From Sphaerisporangium melleum (GTDB lineage Bacteria; Actinomycetota; Actinomycetes; Streptosporangiales; Streptosporangiaceae): 48,173 nt of DNA. A program made the translations under genes and the position numbers. Where the stretch lies: positions 34,524-82,696 of the forward strand of contig NZ_BMNT01000031.1 of assembly GCF_014646695.1 (NCBI RefSeq). The letters are read 5' to 3'. Each line of letters starts with the position of its first letter. Position 1 is the stretch's first letter. The notes under the pieces are model-generated. The model was not told where the DNA came from and searched no databases. It saw nothing but the letters and a program-made list of their open reading frames with translations. This document shows positions 16,291-26,489 of the stretch, one piece after another.

Positions 16291-16568
16291 GCCGCTATCG
16301 CCGCCTCGACCTCCGCCTCGCGCATCAGCGCGCGCAACTCCTCGACGGTGAACGCGTCCACCTGCAGCGGCCGGGGCGCCGGCCAGACGGCGATGGCGAC
16401 GAACCGGCGGGTGCCGGGGCCGTAGTAGACGAGCCACGCGGGTTCCAACTGGTCGAGCTGCGCGGCGGCGGCCTTCTTCGCCAGGTCCCAGCGGTGGGAG
16501 GGGACCGGGCGAAATGGGGCGCCGATTCGGTGCCTCCCCCGGCCGAGGGTGACTCTGGGCTTGGGCAT
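16287..16568 (-). CDS. Small hypothetical protein with a domain shared with the 39-40 kb fusion gene
   Basis: This 93-residue protein is clearly homologous to the N-terminal part of the fusion gene at 39453-40266. Shared blocks include RHRxG, SHRWD/SRRWD, AQLDQLEPAW, the YYG/WYG pair with RRF, and ELRALMREAE/ELRDLMREAE. The start at 16568 follows CAGGAG with 8-base spacing. It is the first of three coupled genes and lies 156 bp downstream of the XRE regulator. The function is unknown. Recurrence beside an XRE gene here and beside an RsbW-like ATPase at 40 kb hints at a signalling or partner-switch role (inference). Confidence 0.78.
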   Translation of the reverse strand: MPKPRVTLGRGRHRIGAPFRPVPSHRWDLAKKAAAAQLDQLEPAWLVYYGPGTRRFVAIAVWPAPRPLQVDAFTVEELRALMREAEVEAAIAA

Positions 16569-16724
16569 GGGTCGCACTCCTGATGCGATCAAGGGCCCGT
16601 CGAGGCGTTGCACCGCCTCGACGATCCGTTTCTGTGACGTGTCGGTGACGTCACGTGATCCATGAGTGCGACCGTAGATCGGCAACCCGCCATCAAGGGG
16701 TATGGTCCGTACCCCCTGCCCGCG

Positions 16725-17948
16725 TCAGACCATGAGCTCGATGTTCCCGGCCAGGACACGCGCGCGTGTCCGTAGCTCCGCCGGGCCGGTCTCGGCGAGT
16801 TCCAGCGTCATCCGCCGGGCGTAGCCGTTGTAGCGGATGGTCTCCGGCGCCGCCTCGTACGCCATCTCCAGGGCGTGCATGACGGCCCCCTGGTCGCGCT
16901 GCAGGAAGTGGGCCCGCGCCACCTCGATCAGGTGACGGCCCCGCCGCGGCCTCGAGGGGATGGGAGCGTACACCGCGCGCTGGGCCTGCCGTGCCGACTC
17001 GCCGCCCTGGTGCAGCTCGACCGCGACCGTGACCGCGTGCGCGTCCATCACCACCCGCGAGAACGACGTCCACGGCTGGTAGTAGCCGGCCGGGAGCCGC
17101 TCGGCGATCTGCGCGGCGTCCTCCCAGTGCCGCCAGGCGTCCCCCGCCTGCCCGACGCGGGCCGCGGTGAACGCCAGCTCGAAGGACAGCGCGCCGCGCA
17201 TCGCCAGCAGTTCGACCCCGGCGCTGTCGATTCGCGGCTCGATCACGCGGATTCCGTCCTCGTTGACCTGCCGAGCGGCGTCGAAGTCGCCGGCGTCGCG
17301 GTGCGCCTGGCCGAGGAACCACACCGCACACGCCAGCGCGAGCGCGTCGTCGGACTCCTGGGCGGCGAGCATCGCCCGCTCGGCCACCCTCCACAGCAGG
17401 TCCGCGGCGGGTTGGTAGGCGAGGAACATCTGGGCCAGGCCATAGGTCTCGGCGAGCAGCGCCAGCGCCTGCCGGCGGGGCTCGCCCCGGTACAGGGCGG
17501 CGGCGAGCTGTGCGTCGCGGATGAGATCGGGCAGCAGCGCGCCGAGGGTGGTGCGATGGTCGGGGGAGGCGTGCCGGGCCCGCCACGCGGCGTCCAGGCG
17601 GGCGCGCAGGTGGGTGAGCGGCTGCACGGTGCCCTGCGGGGCGAGCGGAAGCGCGTTGACCGCTTGCCGGACGGCGTCCAGGGCGGGATGCCCGGGGCCG
17701 GTGAACATGCGCACGGGCATGGACTGGTCGCCGGTCAGATCGGCGAGATTGCGGATGCGCAGCGCCTCGGCGAGCTGCAGCAGGATCGGCAGCCGCGGTT
17801 GTTGTTGGAGCCGCCCGCTTTCCACGGCCTTGAGCCACGCGGTGGACTTCCCGATGCGCCCGGCCAGAACTTCTCTGGTCATGCCGGCGCGTTCCCGGTG
17901 AAATCTGACGCGGCCACCGAAACCCATAGACGTGCTACCGTCCTGCAT
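16725..17948 (-). CDS. XRE-family helix-turn-helix regulator with TPR-like C-terminus
   Basis: Residues ~10-70 form an XRE (Cro/CI-type) HTH: FHRERAGMTREVLAGRIG, then STAWLKAVESGR. The remaining ~330 residues are Ala/Leu-rich helices in repeating units, resembling the TPR-like sensor part of large actinobacterial XRE proteins. The start at 17948 is preceded by GGAAAGG and AGGG. The ATG at 17927 is an alternative. It lies just upstream of three coupled small genes on the same strand and probably controls them. Its ligand is unknown. Confidence 0.88.
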   Translation of the reverse strand: MQDGSTSMGFGGRVRFHRERAGMTREVLAGRIGKSTAWLKAVESGRLQQQPRLPILLQLAEALRIRNLADLTGDQSMPVRMFTGPGHPALDAVRQAVNALPLAPQGTVQPLTHLRARLDAAWRARHASPDHRTTLGALLPDLIRDAQLAAALYRGEPRRQALALLAETYGLAQMFLAYQPAADLLWRVAERAMLAAQESDDALALACAVWFLGQAHRDAGDFDAARQVNEDGIRVIEPRIDSAGVELLAMRGALSFELAFTAARVGQAGDAWRHWEDAAQIAERLPAGYYQPWTSFSRVVMDAHAVTVAVELHQGGESARQAQRAVYAPIPSRPRRGRHLIEVARAHFLQRDQGAVMHALEMAYEAAPETIRYNGYARRMTLELAETGPAELRTRARVLAGNIELMV

Positions 17949-18172
17949 ATAGCCCTGGCCTTTCCTGGAGCCTCGACAACCTCAGGCTAAGGTGCGGGGC
18001 TTTTCTCATGCCAGGTTTCTTGCCTTGCCGGTAAGCGCTGCCGCCGTGCGCTTGGCGGGGTCCCACCGGCGAGGGCACTCGTGGGGATAGGTGGCTCCAT
18101 CAGGCGTTCACCGAGGTACGGTCTGGGAATGTCGAATCGGGGCTGGGGCACGCTCGCGCCGTGCTCGGCAGG

Positions 18173-18313
18173 ATGCCTGCTGAGCACGTGAATCGGTTCG
18201 TGCTGCACAACGCGGCGGAGGTCGCGGCCGCCGTCCCGGCCGTGGAGCAGGCGCGACCGGTTGTGATCGAATACCGGGAACTGCTGGCACTACCGGGGAG
18301 GTCGCCGCGATGA
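18173..18313 (+). CDS. Possible small protein coupled to the GNAT gene
   Basis: A 46-codon frame (start MPAEHVNRFVLHNAA) ends in TGA overlapping the ATG of the acetyltransferase gene (ATGA). The composition is protein-like, with alternating Val/Ala/Glu helices. The ribosome site is weak, and a GTG at 18161 is an alternative start. Similar small partners often precede GNAT genes as antitoxins, but no family is recognised, and the frame is open further upstream, so a remnant of a longer gene is possible. Confidence 0.35.
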   Translation: MPAEHVNRFVLHNAAEVAAAVPAVEQARPVVIEYRELLALPGRSPR

Positions 18314-18846
18314 CCATCACCGTCGACCATTTACGGGGCGAAGCCGCCCGCGAGGTGCTGGGGGAGGAGTACGTGTTGCTGTACCTGGCGACCCGGGCCG
18401 AGCCTCCCTACAACTCGGGGCCGCTGTACGACCGTGACCGGTACCTGGAGCGGACGACCAGGCAGGCCGAGGCGACGGGATTCGAGGCGGTGTCCGCCCG
18501 TGATGAGGACGGCCGACTGATCGGGTTCGCGTTCGGGCTGCCCATGGCCGCGGGCCGGTGGTGGGGCGGAGAGACCACCCCCGCCCCCGATGATGTCCTC
18601 GACGCCGAGAAGTTCCTCGTCATCGAACTCAACGTCGCCGCCGGCGAGCGGGGCAAGGGGTACGGGCGCCGGTTGCTGGAGGAACTGCTCGGCGGCCGCG
18701 GTGAAGCGTGGGCCACGCTGCTGTCGACGCCACGGGCGCCGGCGCGCGCCATGTACGCGCACCTGGGATGGGACGCGGTGGGGACGTGCCGGCCCGCCCC
18801 GGACGCGGAAGCCGCAGATGTGCTGCTGCTGAAGCTCGACCGCTGA
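18310..18846 (+). CDS. GNAT family N-acetyltransferase
   Basis: This 178-residue acetyl-CoA-dependent acyltransferase has the acetyl-CoA pyrophosphate-binding motif A as ERGKGYGRRLLEELL (R/QxxGxG/A) at about residue 115. It is preceded by strand LVIELNV and followed by the ARAMYAHLGW motif B. The N-terminal half carries GFEAVSARDEDGRLIGFAFG. The acceptor cannot be predicted. The ATG at 18310 overlaps a short upstream frame, with which it may be translationally coupled. The gene is isolated between an XRE regulator and the lyase gene. Confidence 0.9.
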   Translation: MTITVDHLRGEAAREVLGEEYVLLYLATRAEPPYNSGPLYDRDRYLERTTRQAEATGFEAVSARDEDGRLIGFAFGLPMAAGRWWGGETTPAPDDVLDAEKFLVIELNVAAGERGKGYGRRLLEELLGGRGEAWATLLSTPRAPARAMYAHLGWDAVGTCRPAPDAEAADVLLLKLDR

Positions 18847-19080
18847 TACCCAGGCCGGTCTTGCATCGCCGTAGGCGGCGCCGAACCGGAGTCGTGGATT
18901 GACCGGCTCCCGTTGGAGAACTGCCCTACACCGCAGCCGGCGTGAGTGGCCGGGCCGCCGCGACGCGTTGATCTTCTTTCGGTGTTACGTCCGTCTGATG
19001 CGGAAGCCGGAGCAGCGGATGAAGACGTTGATCGATCGCGTGTCGCGGCGGCCCAGCGAGTGGTCAGGTGAGCGGCTTGG

Positions 19081-21319
19081 TCAGGGGGTGTAGACGGTGG
19101 GCTGAGGTGGGGTGGACATGCCGTCGCCGATGAAGAAGCTCGGGTGCGGGGGCTGGTTGTAGGCGGTGTTCTGCCAGGCGATCGCCTCGCGGTACTGCAC
19201 GTCGTGCATCAGCGTGAAGATCCGCCGGTCGGTCGTGGTCGTGGTCGCGTACACGCGGAGCGCCTGGTCGTCACTTCTCGGCCAGACGATCTCCTCGCGC
19301 CAGTCGCCGAACAGGTCCGCCGACAGCGACGGCGTCGCCTTCGTGCCGTTGTTGGAGTGCACGCCCGACGCCGTGAGCAGCCGCGTGGTGCCGCCGCTGC
19401 CGTACTTGTCGACCTGGGTCTGGTCCAGCAGCTCACGTACGGGGTCGCCGTCCCACCAGGCCAGGAAGTTCACCGAGGACGGCTTGGCGCCCACGTTGGC
19501 GCCCCTGGTGTTGCGCAGCCCGTCGGCCCGGGAGGACCAGGACTCCGCGCCGGGGCTGCCCGACCAGATGTCGGCCGACACGCCGCGGCCGTTGTCGCCG
19601 TTCGCCGGGGTGGTCCACAGCACCTGGCCGGTGCGGGCGTCGGCCATCCACGAACTGGGCTTGCTGGAGTCCTCGTCGACCTTGAACACCTCCAGGCCCG
19701 ACCGGGAGGGGTCCAGGTCGCCGACGTGCAGCGCGTCGCCGTGGCCGTTGCCGGTGTTCCACAGCGGGGAGCCGTTGTCGTTGATGGCCATCGCGCCGAA
19801 CACGATCTCGTCCTTGCCGTCGCCGTCCACGTCGGCGACGGAGAGGTTGTGGTTGCCCTGGCCGGTGTACTGCGATCCGGCGGAGTTGGAGTCGAAGGTC
19901 CATCGCTTGGTCAGCGAGCCGTTGCGGAAGTCCCACGCCGCGATCACCGTGCGCGTGTAGTAGCCGCGCGACATGATCAGGCTGGGCCGGGTGCCGTCCA
20001 GGTAGGCCGTGGCGGCCAGAAAGCGGTCGACCCGGTTGCCGTAGCTGTCGCCCCAGGACGAGACGGTGCCGCGTGGCGGGTCGTAGTTCACGGTGGACAT
20101 CGCCGCGCCGGTCTGCCCGTTGAACATGGTGAGGTACTCGGAACCGGCCAGGACGTAGCCGGAGCTGTTGCGGTTGTCCGCCGACGCGTTGCCGATCACC
20201 CTGCCGGTGCCGTCGACCGTGCCGTCCGCGGTCTTCATCGCGACCTCGGCCCGGCCGTCGCCGTCGTAGTCGTACACCTGGAACTGGGTGTAGTGGGCGC
20301 CGGCCCTGATGTTGCGTCCGAGGTCGATGCGCCACAGGCGGGTGCCGTTCAGCCGGTAGGCGTCCACGTACACGTTGCCGGTGTAGCCCGACTGCGAGTT
20401 GTCCTTGGAGTTCGACGGGTCCCATTTCAGGACGAACTCGTACTGGCCGTCGCCGTCGAGGTCGCCGACGCTGGCGTCGTTGGCGCTGTAGGTGTAGGCG
20501 ACCCCGTCCGGCGAGGTGCCGCCGGACGGGCGCTGGATCGGCACGTCGAGGTACGCGCCGCCGGTGAAGCGCAGCGAGGTCTCCGAGGCGGCCTGCTCGG
20601 CGCCGCCGACGACCGGTCGCACGGTGTAGGTCGCGTCCGCGGCGGCCCCGTTGTCCAGGTAGTTCGTGGACCCGGTGATCGGCGAGGAGTTCAGCTTGGT
20701 GGTGCCGCGGTAGAGGTTGAAGGCGACCCCGGCGGGGTCGGTGCCGAGCAGCCGCCAGGAGACGAGGTTTCCGCTGCCCGAGCGTACGCTGACCAGCCCG
20801 CGGTTCAGCCGCTCGACCTGGCGGGCGTTCGCCGGGCGGGGAGTGGGCGTGGGGCTGGGCGTCGGTGTCGGTGTCGGCGTGACGCTGGGCGTGGGGGTGG
20901 GGGACGGTGTCGGGGTCGGGGTGGGGGACGGACCGTCCGTTGGCCGGGTTGGCGGAGTTGTTCCACGAGGCGTTGAAGCCGAACGTCGTGCTCGCGCCGG
21001 TGCCGAGCGCGGCGTTGTACCCCACGTCGGCCGCGGTCACCTGGGTGCCGCTCTGCGTCACGGTGGCGTTCCACGCCTGCGTGACCTGCTGGCCCGCGGT
21101 GTAGTTCCACACCAGACGCCAGCCGTTGACGGCGTCGCCCAGGTTGGTCACGGTGACGTTGGCGCCGAAACCGCCTCCCCACTGGCTGGAGATGGCGTAA
21201 TCGACGCGGCAGGCGGGGGCGGCGTGCGCCGCGACGGCCGGCACCGCGGCGGCCACCGCGGCCGCGGCGGTCGCGATGATGGCCAGGCGGCGGATCGGCG
21301 ATCTGGGGAAATCGCGCAT
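19081..21319 (-). pseudogene. Secreted rhamnogalacturonan lyase (PL11) with N-terminal CBM2, frameshifted in the linker
   Basis: This is an extracellular pectin-degrading enzyme that cleaves the rhamnogalacturonan I backbone by beta-elimination. From 21319 (ATG, AAGGAG upstream) come an Arg-containing signal peptide (RRLAIIATAAAAVAA, cleavage near AHA-APA), then a CBM2-type module to about residue 130. A Pro/Thr linker is next, then the lyase domain, rich in DxDGDG calcium-binding motifs (DLDGDGQYEFVLKWDP, YDYDGDGRAEVAMKT) like YesW-type enzymes. The CBM2 frame and the lyase frame differ by one base: the switch lies near 20930-20945, beside a GTGGGGGACGG tract. Removing one base would read NGGPSPTP and restore a single ORF. 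It may be a genuine pseudogene or a sequencing error. Confidence 0.85.
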
Positions 21320-21632
21320 GACTCTCCTTCTCGTGCGGAGCGCCGAGGCGCGCGCGCCACGTCCGGCCATGTCGCGGCGGCACACATGGCGGCACGTCGC
21401 CGCACCTCAAAGCACTTCGACGGCGGGGGATGGCGGACCGCGACGGCCTGACCTTCCGTCGCGATCCGACCCGCTCGACGGTAGGCCCGGCGCTGCCCGC
21501 CCGCCACGGCCGCCGGTGCCGCCCGCCGCCGTGCACAGCGCCTTCGCGGCGAGGGACGTCCGCCCACCTGCGTGTATCGTCCGGTGACCACCCTGAGGGA
21601 ACGGCGGGCGGACTGAAACTTCCACGGCCCGG
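21320..21632. other. Intergenic interval upstream of lyase gene
   Basis: These 313 bp lie between the lyase start and the end of the glycan operon. They must hold the lyase promoter, but I see no clear -35/-10 pair and no gene with a ribosome site. The glycan operon's hairpin overlaps the right end. Confidence 0.4.
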
Positions 21633-22597
<965 letters not shown>

Positions 22598-22601
<4 letters not shown>

Positions 22602-23662
22602 CCGACCCCCACCTCCAGCAGGCTCGCGGCGGCGTCGAGCACGGACACGACGCCGATCTCCATCAGGCCGGGGTCCGGACGGTCGCCGTACGGGTCGCCG
22701 TGTCCTCCGGACCACAGCGCCACGTGCCGGCCGGTGGGCGGTGGCCCCCACTGGGCCGGGGCCACCGGGCCGAACAGCACCACCGAGGGGGTGGCGAAGG
22801 CCGTGGCCAGGTGCGCGACGCCGGTGTCCCCGCACACGACCAGGCGCGCCCCGGCGACCAGCCGCGCGAGGCTCCGCAGGTCGGTACGGCCCGCGAGCAC
22901 CTGTTCGGGGGGGAGGCCGGCCAGTACGCCGACCCGGGAGGCGAGCGGGCGTTCGGCCGCGTTCCCGGTGACGACGACGCGGTGACCGGCCTGTTCGAGT
23001 GTGGCGGCCACCTCGGCGAAGCGCTCCGGTGGCCAGCGACGCGCCCGCGCCCCCGCTCCGGGATGCACCACCACCACGTCCCGGTTCTCGCCCGCGTCTC
23101 CGGCCCCTTCCCGGCCGCGCCCGGCCGCCGGGCCGCCGGTCAGGCCGGCCGCGCCGGACGTGGCCAGGCCCGGAGCGGCCAGGTCCAGGAGGGAAGGGGA
23201 CGGCTTCAGAACGGCCGGGTCCAGGGCGAGGTCGGCCGGGTCGGCGGGGATGCCGTACCAGCCGAGCAACTCGCACCACCGGTGCACCTCGTGCATGCTC
23301 TGCCGCCACGGCGGGCCCTCCAGGCAGGGGAACTCCAGGTGGGCGTGCGTGAGCAGCCGGCCGGGTCGGGTGCCCGACAGCGCGGCGATGCTCTGCGGGC
23401 CGCGCCCGTGCAGGTTCACCGCGACGTCCGGGCAGGTCACCTCCGGCCGGTCGGCGGGCAGCGGGCCGGGGCCCGACACGTCGAGCAGCTCGTCGACCGC
23501 GCCGATCGACGGGAGCAGACCGGCCAGCGCGGCGGGCGCGGCCAGGACGAGACGGTGGCCGGGGTAGGCGCGCCGCAGCCCGCGCAGCGCGGGAACGGCC
23601 GTCAGCAGGTCGCCGAGCGCGAGCCCGCGCAGCACGAGCACCACCGGACGCTTCACGGCCAT
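22598..23662 (-). CDS. Glycosyltransferase family 9 (heptosyltransferase type), second copy
   Basis: GT9 enzymes typically transfer heptose from ADP-heptose. Visible features are an N-terminal [21 protein letters not shown] segment, the central [16 protein letters not shown] (donor-binding loop), then [20 protein letters not shown] and [11 protein letters not shown], which are conserved in WaaC/WaaF-like proteins. It has 354 residues with a Gly/Ala-rich insertion before the HPG motif. It starts at 23662, 10 bp inside the end of the SDR gene. A second GT9 lies at 27809-28963, so at least two heptose transfers are likely. Confidence 0.9.
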
Positions 23663-24333
23663 GACGGCTCCGTGGACGGGCAGACGACCAGCTCGCGCAC
23701 CTCGCATCCGGGGGGCTGGCCGAGCGCGAACACGATGGCGGCGGCGACGTCCTCGGGCTGGTTGAGCCGGGCGTCGGCGCCCGGCCGGTACTGCTCGTCC
23801 CGGCCGTCGAAGAACGCGGTACGCATGCCGCCCGGCACGAGCAGCGTGACGCCGACCCGGCCGGCCAGCTCGGCGGCCAGCGCGCGGGTGAAGCCGACCA
23901 CGCCGAACTTCGCCGCGCAGTACGCCGTCGCGTCGCTCACGGCGCGCAGGCCGAGGGTGCTGGCGCAGGTCACGACGTGGCCCGCCGACCGGGTCAGGTA
24001 CGGCAGCGCGGCGCGCACCACCGACGCCGTGCCGATCAGGTTGACCGCGATCACCCGCTCCCATTCGGCGGCGGGCACCTGCGCCAGCGGCCCGCACCGG
24101 TCGATGCCCGCGGCGGTCACCACGCCGTCCAGCCCGCCGGCCCGCTCGGCCAGCTCCCACACCGCCGCCTCGGTCCGCTCCCGGTCGGTGAGGTCGGCCA
24201 CCACGTGGTCCACCCCGTCCTCGGGCACGCTGACGTCGATCACGAGCGGCCGCCCGCCGGCCTTGGCCACCGCGGCGGCCGTCGCCCGGCCCAGGCCCGA
24301 CGCCCCGCCGGTGATCAGGATCTTCCCCACCAT
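23653..24333 (-). CDS. Short-chain dehydrogenase/reductase
   Basis: This is a classical SDR of 226 residues. The NAD(P) motif is TGGASGLG, the structural motif is near VTAAG (NNAG-like), and the active site is Ser in CASTLG with Tyr-x3-Lys as YCAAK. It is a sugar or carbonyl oxidoreductase. Within a nucleotide-sugar operon it may modify an activated sugar, but no substrate motif is visible. It begins 97 bp after hldE, with a strong hairpin in the gap, and overlaps the next gene by 10 bp. Confidence 0.9.
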   Translation of the reverse strand: MVGKILITGGASGLGRATAAAVAKAGGRPLVIDVSVPEDGVDHVVADLTDRERTEAAVWELAERAGGLDGVVTAAGIDRCGPLAQVPAAEWERVIAVNLIGTASVVRAALPYLTRSAGHVVTCASTLGLRAVSDATAYCAAKFGVVGFTRALAAELAGRVGVTLLVPGGMRTAFFDGRDEQYRPGADARLNQPEDVAAAIVFALGQPPGCEVRELVVCPSTEPSWP

Positions 24334-24378
24334 GCTGCACTGCTCCTCGCTGTCGAAACGCTCCGGGCGCGGGGGCCG

Positions 24379-24416
24379 CTAGATCATCCGTGCGCCATGA
24401 CGCGCGGACGATCTAG
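24379..24416. terminator. Intra-operon hairpin between hldE and the SDR gene
   Basis: CTAGATC-x-TCCG...GCGC and GCGCGGAxGATCTAG form a near-perfect stem of roughly 15 pairs (24379-24416). It lies in the only sizeable gap (97 bp) of an otherwise overlapping nine-gene array. It may attenuate the last three genes relative to the heptose genes, or stabilise the upstream mRNA. No U tract follows. Confidence 0.5.
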
Positions 24417-24430
24417 CAGGTCGGGGTTGG

Positions 24431-25804
24431 TCAGACCACCTCCTGGGCGGCGAGGATCAGACCGGTGGTCGAATGACCCGGTACGGAGGGCAGCACCACG
24501 ACCTCGCCGCCGGCCCGCCGCACGGCCTCGGCCTCGGGAAGCTCCTGGCCGGTGTAGTCGCCGCCCTTCACCCACACGTCCGGGCGCAGGTGGTCGATGA
24601 GCAGGCACGGCGTGTCCTGTTCGAAGACCACGACCGCGTCGACGCAGCCGAGCGCCCGCAGGATCTCCACCCGGTCCGGTTCGGCCACGACCGGGCGGCC
24701 GGGCCCCTTGAGGCGCCGCACCGACGCGTCGGAGTTCACGCAGACGATCAGCGCGTCGCCGAGCGCCCGCGCCTGCCGCAGCAGGCTGACGTGCCCGGCG
24801 TGCAGCAGGTCGAAGCAGCCACCGGTGGCGATCAGCCGGCCGCCCGCGGCGCGCACGGTGGCGGCCAGCTCGACCGCCGTCCGCGGCCGGTCGTCCAGCA
24901 CCGCGCCGGGACGTCCGGCCTGCGGAGGCTCGGCGGGGCGCAGGGTCGCGGCGCCGCCGGCGGCGACGAAGTGGGTGGCCTCGGTGACCGCCACGGTCAC
25001 CGCGTCCTGCACCGAGGCGCCGTCCCGCAGCGCCAGCGCAGCGGAGGCGGCGAACCGGTCGCCCGCCCCGCAGGTGTCGCTCCCGGTGATCGGCGCGGGC
25101 GGCGGCACGCGCAGGACGCGGCCGGCACGGGTGCACAGGACGGCGCCGTCGATGCCGCGCGTGACCGCGACCGCCTCGGCGTGCAGCTCGCGGACGAGGT
25201 GCCGCGCGGCCTGCTCGACCCCCGCGGCGGGCCGCCCGTACAGCAGGGCCGCCTCCGCCTCGCTCGGCGTGACCAGCGCGCAGCCCGGCACCGGCGGAAA
25301 CCCGGACGGGTGCGGGTCCCACACCAGCGGGGCCGTCCGCCGGCCCAGCAGGTCGCGCACGGTGTCGGCGGCGCCGCGCCCGTAGTCGGACACCAGCACC
25401 GCTCCCGCACCGCGCAGCGCCGTGGCCGCGCGGTCACCGTCGGGGCCCCGCCAGGCCCGGCCGTCCCCGCTGTCCAGGCGCAGCAGCGTCTGGCCGCGGG
25501 CCCGGATGCGCGTCTTGCGGGACGTGGTGCCGCGCAGCGGCAGCCGTACGACCTCGGCGAAGCCGGACAGCAGCGCGCGCAGCCGCTCGCCGGGCGTGTC
25601 CTCGCCGATCGCGGTGATCAGCACGACCTCCGCGCCGTCATTCGCGGCGAGCAGCGCCGCGAGCCCCGCGCCCCCGGGCCGCCGGTGCTCGACGCGGCCG
25701 TGGACCACCGGGACCGGCGCGTCCGGGCAGAGCCGGTCCGCGTCCCCCTCGATGTCCACGTCGAGCAGTGCGTCGCCGACGACGACGATCGGCCCGCCCT
25801 TCAT
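24431..25804 (-). CDS. hldE: Bifunctional heptose-7-phosphate kinase / heptose-1-phosphate adenylyltransferase
   Basis: HldE performs two steps to ADP-heptose: phosphorylation of D-glycero-D-manno-heptose 7-phosphate at C1, then adenylylation of heptose 1-phosphate. Residues ~1-315 are a ribokinase-fold kinase (VVVGDALLDVDIEG, catalytic SDTCGAGDRFAAS, where DTTGAGD is usual). Residues ~330-457 are a nucleotidyltransferase with GGCFDLLHAGHV (HxGH), KGPGRPV, WVKGGDY and HSTTGLI. Both halves appear complete. The start at 25804 follows GGGGAG and overlaps the gmhA stop (ATGA). The order gmhA-hldE is that of Gram-negative heptose pathways. GmhB, the phosphatase between the two HldE steps, is not in the window. 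Confidence 0.94.
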   Translation of the reverse strand: MKGGPIVVVGDALLDVDIEGDADRLCPDAPVPVVHGRVEHRRPGGAGLAALLAANDGAEVVLITAIGEDTPGERLRALLSGFAEVVRLPLRGTTSRKTRIRARGQTLLRLDSGDGRAWRGPDGDRAATALRGAGAVLVSDYGRGAADTVRDLLGRRTAPLVWDPHPSGFPPVPGCALVTPSEAEAALLYGRPAAGVEQAARHLVRELHAEAVAVTRGIDGAVLCTRAGRVLRVPPPAPITGSDTCGAGDRFAASAALALRDGASVQDAVTVAVTEATHFVAAGGAATLRPAEPPQAGRPGAVLDDRPRTAVELAATVRAAGGRLIATGGCFDLLHAGHVSLLRQARALGDALIVCVNSDASVRRLKGPGRPVVAEPDRVEILRALGCVDAVVVFEQDTPCLLIDHLRPDVWVKGGDYTGQELPEAEAVRRAGGEVVVLPSVPGHSTTGLILAAQEVV

Positions 25805-26484
25805 CCCAGGCTCCCCTCGTACCCATCTGGCGTCGCCGCCCTCCGGCGCCCGTCCGCGGAGGACGGTGTGCCGAACCCGTCCACTGACATGCCGCGCCGG
25901 TCGGCCGCCGCCCGCGCCGGGGCTCCGCCGGTGTCCCGGAGCGCGGCCTCGAAGGCGTCGCACAGCAGGTGGACCACCGCCAGGTGGACCTCCTGCACGG
26001 TCGCGCAGTCGCGCGAGGGCACCGCCACCGCCTCGTCGCACATCGCGGCCAGCGGGTTCGGGGCCTGCCCGGTGAGGGCCCAGGTGGTGAGGCCGCACTC
26101 GCGCGCCGCCTCCGCCGCCGCGACCACGTTCGCGCTGGCCCCGCTGGTCGACAGGCAGAGCAGGACGTCACCGGGGTGGCCGTGCGCGCGCACCTGGCGG
26201 GCGTACACCTCCTCGGCGCCGTAGTCGTTGGCGATCGCCGTCGTGGCCGAGGTGTCGGCGTGCAGCGCGATCGCCGCGTACGGACGCCGGTCGGCGCGGA
26301 ACCGGCCCACCAGCTCGGCGGTCAGGTGCTGCGCCTCGGCCGCCGAGCCGCCGTTGCCGCAGGCCAGCAGCCTGCCACCTGCTCCCAGTACCTCGGCGAG
26401 TGTGCTTCCCCACGCGTCGATCGTGCGGGTGCGGGCGTCCACGGCGGCGAGCGCGGCGCGCAGCCGCGAGAAGTTCGTGTGCAT
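25801..26484 (-). CDS. gmhA: Sedoheptulose-7-phosphate isomerase (phosphoheptose isomerase)
   Basis: GmhA converts sedoheptulose 7-phosphate to D-glycero-D-manno-heptose 7-phosphate, the first committed step to activated heptose. The SIS fold is clear: CGNGGSAAEAQHLTAELVGR near residue 45 is the family signature, followed by STSGASANVV and QEVHLAVVHLLCD near the end of the domain. The ATG at 26484 follows GGGAGG. The in-frame extension upstream has no ribosome site and lies over the GT4 gene. At 227 residues it is slightly longer than typical, with a disordered C-terminal tail of ~30 residues that includes RRGMSVDGFG. It is coupled to hldE by a 4-bp overlap. Confidence 0.94.
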   Translation of the reverse strand: MHTNFSRLRAALAAVDARTRTIDAWGSTLAEVLGAGGRLLACGNGGSAAEAQHLTAELVGRFRADRRPYAAIALHADTSATTAIANDYGAEEVYARQVRAHGHPGDVLLCLSTSGASANVVAAAEAARECGLTTWALTGQAPNPLAAMCDEAVAVPSRDCATVQEVHLAVVHLLCDAFEAALRDTGGAPARAAADRRGMSVDGFGTPSSADGRRRAATPDGYEGSLG

Positions 26485-26489
26485 GGGTG

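Noticed and set aside
18899-19093. Short plus-strand frame after the GNAT gene with RDALIFFRCYVRLMRKPEQR
   Set aside because: It may be a remnant of an unknown gene, but it has no ribosome site, no family match by eye and overlaps the convergent lyase end.
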